Shown here: in pieces, positions 54,760-61,362 of the stretch
Numbering within the stretch: position 1 is the first letter of the stretch
Layout of the letters: every line of letters starts with the position of its first letter
From: Diacronema lutheri
Taxonomy: Eukaryota; Haptophyta; Pavlovophyceae; Pavlovales; Pavlovaceae
Direction: 5' to 3'
DNA: 64,000 bases
NCBI GenBank assembly: GCA_019448385.1
Contig: JAGTXO010000005.1
Location: forward strand, 1,240,001 to 1,304,000
Notes under the pieces: generated by a model
The model's database searches: none
What the model saw: only the letters and a program-made list of their open reading frames with translations
Told to the model about the DNA's origin: nothing
Program-made: the position numbers and the translations under genes

Positions 54760-56688
54760 TCACGACTGTAACACATCCCCTTGAGCCACCGGTGGACTGC
54801 TGAAACACGCGCGAGCGTCGCGCCCGAGCGACGAGCCGCTCGAGAGAAGGTCGTTCGCGCGCTCGCCACCACCTTCTCCGCTGCTCGGCGGCGTCGATCG
54901 AGCGCCGAGCGCATGCAGCGGCGAGAGGGAGGCCCAGCGCACGCGCGGCGCGCTCTCGCACGCGCCGACCACCGCGCGCGCGAGCGAGAGCGCTGCGCCA
55001 ATCGCACGGAAGAGAACGTGCGCGCTGCCCAGCCTCATTGGTGGCGGCCGGCCGCCAAGCAGCTCGACGGCCGCGTCGGCACACAGCGCGCATGCCGCGC
55101 CAAGCTCGTGCGCGAGCTGTGCGGTCTCGCGGTGCGCGCGCGCCGCAAATGGCCGGAGCACGCGCACGAACGCGTCGTCCGGGTGGCGTGCGTCCGGCAG
55201 CACCGAGCGCGCATACTTGCGCAGCGCGCGGTGCAGCTGCACGACGCCGGCATCTAGGCGCGCAAGCAGCTCGCCGAGCGCGTCGCCAGCGCACGCGCCT
55301 TCCGCCGCTGGCGCGCAGTCCGCAGCCGGAGATGCGCTCGCATCGCCGCTCCGCTCGCGCGCGCGCACCGCGAGCGCTCCGTCTGCGACGACGGCCTGCA
55401 GCTCGTCGAGCGCGGCCAATGCCGCACCAGCGCCGCCCGGCTCGGCCGCGACCGACGCGCACAGCGTGCGCACGGCGGCGCGCGCGCCGTCGTCCAACGC
55501 GAGCGCTGCAGCGCGCTCGTCGATCGCAGCGAGCCCGAGCGCCTCTGCACCACCGTGCCGCCGCGCATCGTCCGCGCCGGCGGGCGAGGCGGGCGTCACG
55601 GGGAGGAGAAGGCGGAGCAGCGCGTGCACCCAATCGCGCCGCGCGAGCAGCTCGCGCGCCGCGCGCGCGACGCGGCGCACGAGCGAGCGCACGTGCGCCG
55701 CGTTCTGCGCGTACGAGACGGCGAAGGCCCAGCAGAGGAGGCGCTCGCGCGCGAGCGGCACGCGCGTGAGCGCGCAGACGAAGCGCTCGGCGCGCGGCAG
55801 CGCACGCAGCTGTTCGCGTGCGCTCGGCCTCTCGTCGCCGCCGGCAGGCAAGCGCGAGCAGAGCGAGTCAAGCGCTGCGCGCGCTGCGCGCAGCTCCCAC
55901 GCGGAGGGCGCGACGGCGGCGAGGAGCGCGAGCTCGGTGCGGCTCAGCCGCGCGTACTCGTCGTGCTCGGCCGTGCCCATCGTGAGCAGCGCGTGCGCGA
56001 GCTCCTCCTCGCCGATCGACAGCTTGGCCAGCACGCGCTCGAGCTCACGCGCACGCCACGACGCGAGGATGGGCGGGAGCATTTGCGGCTCGGCGCGCGC
56101 GCGCGCGAGCAGTCGCGAGCGCTGCAGCGCAGCTGGCAGCGCGCCCGCGTCCGAATCGTCCGAGTCGCTCTCTGAGCTGCTCATTGGCGTCGATTCGGGC
56201 GCGGACGGCGCCGGCGCATCCGCGCTCGTGACGGCGCCCGGCGCGCGCGCGCCGGCGACGATGGCGGCGCTCACTGTTGCGGGTTGCACCGCGCAGCGCG
56301 ACGACGGGCTCGCCTCGCGCACGGGCGACGTAGCTCGGTCGCGCGACGACCGCTTCGGCTCGGGCGTGCGTGGCGCGCGCGCGACCGACGGGCGAGACGA
56401 GGCCGGCGAGGGCGTGCGCGGCGAGTTGGCAAAGGACGAGGTCGACGAATCGGTCCGCCGCAGCGCGCGCGGCGCGACGGTCGGCGGCAGCACGACGGCC
56501 GGCGCCGCGCCCGGCGCGCGCGCGTTGAGGTGCGCAGCCTCGTCGTCGAGCGGCGGCACGGGCACGCCAATCTCGGCGCCGACGTGGTCGAGCCGGCTGC
56601 GAACATGAAGCACGTCGCACAAACATTCGTTCGCCTCCCGGTGCGCGAGCTCCACGCGGACGTGCAGTGCGGAGAGCACGTCGCGCAT
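54760..56688 (-). CDS. FH2-like (formin-type) helical protein, diverged
   Basis: A single exon of 642 residues from the ATG at 56688. Residues 1-60 are helical (MRDVLSALHVRVELAHREAN). Residues 60-190 are Ser/Pro-rich. From about 205 the sequence is all-helical: LPPILASWRARELERVLAKL, LSRTELALLAAVAPSAWELR, AVSYAQNAAHVRSLVRRVAR and VHALLRLLLPVT. The order of helices resembles a formin FH2 domain after its post region, but the GN-x-x-N signature is not preserved. The C-terminal 100 residues are also helical. Actin nucleation cannot be claimed. It converges with the upstream plus gene with 10 bp between stops. Confidence 0.6.
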   Translation of the reverse strand: MRDVLSALHVRVELAHREANECLCDVLHVRSRLDHVGAEIGVPVPPLDDEAAHLNARAPGAAPAVVLPPTVAPRALRRTDSSTSSFANSPRTPSPASSRPSVARAPRTPEPKRSSRDRATSPVREASPSSRCAVQPATVSAAIVAGARAPGAVTSADAPAPSAPESTPMSSSESDSDDSDAGALPAALQRSRLLARARAEPQMLPPILASWRARELERVLAKLSIGEEELAHALLTMGTAEHDEYARLSRTELALLAAVAPSAWELRAARAALDSLCSRLPAGGDERPSAREQLRALPRAERFVCALTRVPLARERLLCWAFAVSYAQNAAHVRSLVRRVARAARELLARRDWVHALLRLLLPVTPASPAGADDARRHGGAEALGLAAIDERAAALALDDGARAAVRTLCASVAAEPGGAGAALAALDELQAVVADGALAVRARERSGDASASPAADCAPAAEGACAGDALGELLARLDAGVVQLHRALRKYARSVLPDARHPDDAFVRVLRPFAARAHRETAQLAHELGAACALCADAAVELLGGRPPPMRLGSAHVLFRAIGAALSLARAVVGACESAPRVRWASLSPLHALGARSTPPSSGEGGGERANDLLSSGSSLGRDARACFSSPPVAQGDVLQS

Positions 56689-56860
56689 CGCCGCCCGCAG
56701 ACTGGCCGTTGGCAAATGCGGACGCCGTGCGGCCACGATGGCGCCCGGCAGCAGGCGTAATCAACACAGGGCCACACCCGCTAATTTGGCGAGTGCCACA
56801 CGAAAAGGCCGGGAAAGGGGTGTGGAGGCTGCACGCGCTCGGCGTCTTACATCGCGGAAG

Positions 56861-57814
56861 ATGGAGCGCGTCTCGGCAACGTCTGATAGCCTAAGGGTTT
56901 GTTACGTGTGCATGGAGGACGACGTGCGTGGGGGCCAGGCGCCCATGTCTGGAATCTGCGCGTGCTCCACGACGGCAATCCACGCCGAGTGCCTCGAGAA
57001 GCTGATCAACTTGAAGAAGGCGCGCGGCCGCGGCCTTGACGAGCGGATGAACTGCATGGTCTGCGCCTCGCATTACACGTGCGCGTTCACGCCCTACGTG
57101 ATTGCCCCTCCAAGGCCCGGTCCGCTCAGCCGCATCGTGCGCGTGGTGACGCGCAGCTCGCTAGCGCCGGCGTGCTTTGGCCTGCTCGTCCTCGTGCTCA
57201 TCTTTGTGCTCAACTACCTGCTGGGCAGGTCCAACACCTTCTACGTCTTTGTCGCGTGCGTCTTTTTCTTTGCCGCGTGCACGGCGATTACGCTGCGCAG
57301 GCGTCGCCACCTCCGCGACGTCCAGTCGCTCGACGACAACCGCTTCCACTCACAGGTCGTCTCGCGCGCGCGAAAGGAGGTCGGCCGCGGCTTCGAGGCC
57401 TCGTACGACGAGGCGCTGCACGCGCCCTCTCAAAGCGTCGTGCTTCTCATCCAGACGCCGCGCAATCCGACGCGCTCGCGCTCGCGCACCGACGGCGCGC
57501 GCGTTCTCGCGTCAGACGAGCAGCCCTCGGCCGAGCTTCAGCAGCCGCAGCCGCGTTCGCGGATCGTCCCTGAGCACGACGCGCTCGCGCCGCCTGTCGC
57601 AACACCGTTCGGAGCGGATGGGTCCGCGGCCAACGAGTCCCACGCGCCCGCTGGCGCGCCAAGCGCGCTTTCCAACCCCCCTTCTGCAGCTCCGGCAGAC
57701 TCGGACCTCGAGTCCGGCGTAGCCCCGGTGGGCGCGCCGGCCACCGCGGGCTCGCAGGCGGCCGCCGCGCAGCCGATGACGCGCTTTGACCGCGTCCTGT
57801 CGAGCGAGTTTTAA
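56861..57814 (+). CDS. RING-CH (MARCH-type) membrane E3 ubiquitin ligase
   Basis: A single exon of 317 residues. The RING-CH zinc ligands are all present in order: C14, C17, C33, C35, H41, C44, C65 and C68 (CYVCMEDD, ICACSTTAIHAECL, CMVC). Two membrane segments follow at about 102-125 (ACFGLLVLVLIFVLNYLLG) and 129-148 (YVFVACVFFFAACTAITL), then a cytosolic Ser/Pro/Ala-rich tail. MARCH-type ligases ubiquitinate membrane proteins for endocytosis or ER degradation. The ATG at 56861 leaves only a short leader before the first Cys pair, normal for the family. Confidence 0.9.
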   Translation: MERVSATSDSLRVCYVCMEDDVRGGQAPMSGICACSTTAIHAECLEKLINLKKARGRGLDERMNCMVCASHYTCAFTPYVIAPPRPGPLSRIVRVVTRSSLAPACFGLLVLVLIFVLNYLLGRSNTFYVFVACVFFFAACTAITLRRRRHLRDVQSLDDNRFHSQVVSRARKEVGRGFEASYDEALHAPSQSVVLLIQTPRNPTRSRSRTDGARVLASDEQPSAELQQPQPRSRIVPEHDALAPPVATPFGADGSAANESHAPAGAPSALSNPPSAAPADSDLESGVAPVGAPATAGSQAAAAQPMTRFDRVLSSEF

Positions 57815-57890
57815 CGGATCCGCTCCGCGCACGCGCTCGATCGCACGCGGTTCTTCCGAACCCTCGGGAGCGCCAAATTCTGAAAGCGCG

Positions 57891-59561
57891 TCAAATTCTG
57901 ATTGGGGAGCCGGAGGGCGCAAATTGGGTGGGCTGCGCGCGCTGCGGCTGCCGCAACTGCTGCTGATGAGTAGGCGGCGGCGATCGCTGCGGTGCAAATA
58001 GCTGCTCTGCGCTTGCAGGCACGCGCTCGTCCTCGCTCAGCTCGAGGTCGATCACGACGGCCAGCCGCTGTGCGCCGCTCGCGGCCCGGTGCTCGCCGCC
58101 GCCGTCGGGCTGCTCCGAGCGGTGCCGCTCCTCGCGCCTGCGTTTTCTGCGCAGCGCCACGTGCATGCGCTTCGCGTCCGCCGCCTCGGCTGCCGCCGAA
58201 TCAGCACAGTCAGCCTCGAGGTCCACAAACTGGCCGTTGCCGGGGACGTCCCCACGGCAACATGCAAGGCCACCCCCAGGGTCGTCGCCGCCGCCTACGC
58301 CAGCGCCGCCGGCCGCGTCACCGCCGGCGTGCGTGCGCTCGTGCGGGCGCATGGCCGCGTCGCGGAGCTGAGCAGATTCACGCTCGAGCTCGCGCACGCG
58401 CTCGAGGTTGCCCGCGCGCTCGCGCTGCTTCTGCTCGGCGCTCCTCACCGGCAGCGGCGCGTGCGACGCGTTCGCGCCCGCCGCGCCGCCATTGCCTCGA
58501 CGCGCGCCGCCGCCGCCCACCGCCCCGCTGCCGCGCCGCACACCCCTTCGCGCCATTCCCGATCCGCGCATCCCGGCAGCGCCCGCCTGCGCGTGCGTCC
58601 GTGTCTCCGTCTGCGCCTTCTGCCGCGCGGCTGCGTGCTGCTGCTGCGCGGCGTGCACGTCGCTGCCCTGCGCGTGCCCGATTGAGCTGTACGCGCCGGC
58701 GCTGGTCGCGCGCCTGCTCTGCACGTGCACCACGCTGTCGCAGAAGCAGCATCGCGCGGCAAACGGCGTGAAGGCGACGGGCGATGCGAGCGGTAGCGAG
58801 CAGATTGCCGGCGGCGGCACGACCACGTCGAGCCTGCCGCCACAGAAGGCGCAGATGATCTCAATCTTGGCCTGCCACGCGGGGGGCATCGGCGGCGCGG
58901 GCTGCTGCGCGGCGTGCGTCTGGTGCTGCTCCTGTGCAGGCCGCTGCGCCACGAGTGGCACGTCTGGGCGGAGCACGCCGCCGACCACCGCCGACTGCGC
59001 AAGCTCAAACGCGGCCTGCAGTGCGCGAGCCGTGCCGCGGCGCGCGGGCAAGGGCGGCGGGCAGCGGCGAGCGGCAGGCGGGCGCGCGGCCGATGGGCGT
59101 AGGCGGCGCGTGCACGCGCGCCCATGACAACCACGCCCCGCACGGCCAAACGCCCTCCGCGTGCGACAAGGGCGCAGCGCCCTGTGGCACGGCTGCGGGC
59201 CGTGCGCGTCCGACGCGGCGGTACGCGGCGTGCACACCTGCACTATTTGGAACGCCTCGGCCGCGCCCGGCGCGCTGTTCTTGTCCGGATGCACGCGCAG
59301 CGAGAGCTTCTTGCGCGCGGCCTTGAGCTCAGCCTCGGACGTCGCCGTCAGAGCACCGAGCAGCGCGCGCGCGTCGTCGCGCTGCGCAAACACGTCGCAG
59401 ATGGCCTGCCAGTCGGCAATGGCCTTGCGCACCTCGTCGGAAGGGTGCATCCGCTCCGCCTTGCGCAGGAGCTCCATGGCGCGCTGTGAGCGCGGCTCCG
59501 AGCGCATCACGTCGCGTGCCCGCGCGAGCACGAGCTCGGCCTCATCACGATTGGCCTCCAT
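57891..59561 (-). CDS. DnaJ (Hsp40)-type protein with zinc-ribbon-like segment
   Basis: Exons 59561-59238 and 59015-57891 with a 222-bp phase-0 intron give 482 residues. The first 40 residues (MEANRDEAELVLARARDVMR) resemble the N-terminal helices of DNAJB12/14-like and plant J-proteins. A J domain follows with KKLSLRVHPDKNSAPGAAEA; the HPD motif that stimulates Hsp70 is intact. Residues about 170-215 have two Cys pairs (CAFCGGRLDV and RCCFCDSVV), likely a zinc ribbon. The remainder is Gly/Arg/Gln-rich and disordered. There is no membrane helix, unlike DNAJB12. The plus-strand RING-CH gene converges on it with 76 bp between. Confidence 0.8.
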   Translation of the reverse strand: MEANRDEAELVLARARDVMRSEPRSQRAMELLRKAERMHPSDEVRKAIADWQAICDVFAQRDDARALLGALTATSEAELKAARKKLSLRVHPDKNSAPGAAEAFQIVQVCTPRTAASDAHGPQPCHRALRPCRTRRAFGRAGRGCHGRACTRRLRPSAARPPAARRCPPPLPARRGTARALQAAFELAQSAVVGGVLRPDVPLVAQRPAQEQHQTHAAQQPAPPMPPAWQAKIEIICAFCGGRLDVVVPPPAICSLPLASPVAFTPFAARCCFCDSVVHVQSRRATSAGAYSSIGHAQGSDVHAAQQQHAAARQKAQTETRTHAQAGAAGMRGSGMARRGVRRGSGAVGGGGARRGNGGAAGANASHAPLPVRSAEQKQRERAGNLERVRELERESAQLRDAAMRPHERTHAGGDAAGGAGVGGGDDPGGGLACCRGDVPGNGQFVDLEADCADSAAAEAADAKRMHVALRRKRRREERHRSEQPDGGGEHRAASGAQRLAVVIDLELSEDERVPASAEQLFAPQRSPPPTHQQQLRQPQRAQPTQFAPSGSPIRI

Positions 59562-59749
59562 TTGGCGCGGGTGAGGCTGCCGAACAGCCGCCGTGCCCGC
59601 TGCCGAACGGACGTCGCGCCCGCTGCACGGAACTCCGGACCTCCGCCGCCCTGCTGCTGCAGCTGGTTTGACGGGTGATCAAGGTCCTGTTCAACCGGAC
59701 CGAGGATGTGATAGAAAATCTTTACCCCCCAAAAATGGAAGTTTGATCA
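59562..59749. other. Upstream interval of DnaJ gene, less GC-rich end
   Basis: It holds the DnaJ promoter side and the 3' UTR of the next minus-strand gene. An AT-rich patch near 59705-59755 (GATAGAAAATC, CCCCAAAAATGG) is the only landmark. Confidence 0.4.
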
Positions 59750-61258
59750 TCATCGATCCGCGCGCTCAAGGCGCTCGTCGAGACTTAGGCCCGCGTCGAG
59801 GTCGGCCTCTGTGCCCTCGTGCACGTCGCGCCACACCACTGGCTCAAGCGGTTCGTCGAGCGCGTCCTGCAACGGCGCGGCCGCGACCGCGGCGCGAGCC
59901 GCGACCAGGGCCGCGACGTCGGCCAGCTCGGCGACAAAGCTGACCTTCCTGCGCATGGCGCCCGGCGGTGGGTGCGCCTCGCCCGCTGGACTCGCGGCGC
60001 CCGGCACCGTCGGCCGAGCCGCCACGAGCGCTGGCGCGGCGGCCGTCGCCGTTGGCGACGTGTGCGCGGCTTCGATGGTGTCCTGCTCGCGCGCAAGCTC
60101 GCGCAGCTCGGCGCGCGCCGCCTTGCCGTCCTCCTCCGGCGCGTGCGCGCGGCTGAGCGCCGCCGCGCCGGCGAGCGGCGCGCCGCCGGGCGGATTGGCC
60201 AGCCGCCTGCCCCTGCGCTGAGACGGCAGCGACAGCCGCCTGCGCAGCGCGCCTTTGCTCCCGTCGGAGCCGCGCCGCGCCCTGGCCGAGAACGGAGGCG
60301 CGGCGTGCGGCTTGCCGTCATCGCCAATCATCACGCCCTGCGCGTAGGCTTGTGCGCGCCAGAGGTGCTGCTGCATGCCTTCGAGCGCCTCCTGCAGAGC
60401 AAGCACTCTGCTGCCGTGTACCTGCGCGTAGGCCGAGTCGGTGAGCGTGCCTGCGGAGATGAGTGCCGAGTCCGCCTCATTGAGCGGCAGCCCCCACACG
60501 AGCGCGTGCCGGTCGATGCGCGCGACCCGCATCGCGTGCTGCGGCGCGTCCGCCGCCGCTGTGCTCAGCCGGCGCGCCTCGCGCAGCATCGCGCGCTCGG
60601 GCCCGCGGAAGGCGGCGCGCGCGGCAAGCTTGATGCGCGCAAGCTCGTCGAGCTCGTCGCCAGGCCGCGCGATCGGCGGACGGAATATTCGCGTGCGCTC
60701 GACGGGCGCGAGGTTGACCGTTGACGCGGCCGCGAGCCGCGCCGAGTCGAGCGGCGACGGCTGAGCGAGCGCGCTCAGTGCGCGCGCCGGGTTTGTGGCC
60801 AGAGGCCCGGGCCGAGGAGCGCGCGCGTGCGCTGGTGCGGTGCCCGGCCGGCGCGTGTGCGAGAATGGCGACAGCGGCCGCGCGAAAGGCGACGGCGCGC
60901 CGTCGAAGAGCGACGCTGTCACGCCGATCGCCGAGCCAGGCCGTGACACCGTCGGCGCGCAGGTGGCGTTCGGCACGCTTGGCATCACGAGCGACGCAGT
61001 GCCGCAGCGGTGCACAACGGGCGTGCCGAGCGAGCTGATCGGCGTGTTGGGGCGGAAAGCGCGGCGCGGTGCCGAGAGGCGCGCCTGCGAGCTCCACGGC
61101 CGCTCGGACTCATCGCCAGGTGAGCGCCCGCATGGCGACTGGCGGCTCGGCGGTCGAGAATCGCCGGTCGCAAGCCCGCCGGGCCCGCACGCGCTCAGCA
61201 CCACGGCCGCGTGCGGCGTCCCGGGGCGGGAGCTCGCCGCCCACCCCGCGCGGCTCAT
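59750..61258 (-). CDS. Unrecognised protein, 502 residues
   Basis: A single exon from the ATG at 61258 (MSRAGWAASSRPGTPHAAVV). The first 220 residues are Pro/Ser/Arg-rich with repeated short motifs such as RPGTAP and RPLSPF, and look disordered. Residues about 225-330 are more ordered: GDELDELARIKLAARAAFRG, RIDRHALVWGLPLNEADSAL and LQEALEGMQQHLWRAQAYAQ. A basic block (RRRLSLPSQRRGRRLANPP) could be a nuclear signal. The C terminus is acidic (RDVHEGTEADLDAGLSLDE). No family was recognised. It is divergent from DEPDC5 across 104 bp. Confidence 0.65.
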   Translation of the reverse strand: MSRAGWAASSRPGTPHAAVVLSACGPGGLATGDSRPPSRQSPCGRSPGDESERPWSSQARLSAPRRAFRPNTPISSLGTPVVHRCGTASLVMPSVPNATCAPTVSRPGSAIGVTASLFDGAPSPFARPLSPFSHTRRPGTAPAHARAPRPGPLATNPARALSALAQPSPLDSARLAAASTVNLAPVERTRIFRPPIARPGDELDELARIKLAARAAFRGPERAMLREARRLSTAAADAPQHAMRVARIDRHALVWGLPLNEADSALISAGTLTDSAYAQVHGSRVLALQEALEGMQQHLWRAQAYAQGVMIGDDGKPHAAPPFSARARRGSDGSKGALRRRLSLPSQRRGRRLANPPGGAPLAGAAALSRAHAPEEDGKAARAELRELAREQDTIEAAHTSPTATAAAPALVAARPTVPGAASPAGEAHPPPGAMRRKVSFVAELADVAALVAARAAVAAAPLQDALDEPLEPVVWRDVHEGTEADLDAGLSLDERLERADR

Positions 61259-61362
61259 GGCCGTAACCGCCTCGACCTGGACTTGGCTCGTGTGCGCGGA
61301 AAAGTGAAAACGTAAACAACGGTGGAAAAGCCCCAAACGATTTTAAACAAGTGGCCGGAGAA
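61259..61362. promoter_or_regulatory. 104-bp divergent promoter upstream of DEPDC5/IML1
   Basis: The most AT-rich part lies at 61303-61350 (GTGAAAACGTAAACAACGG, CGATTTTAAACAAG). It is flanked by start codons pointing both ways. Confidence 0.5.
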
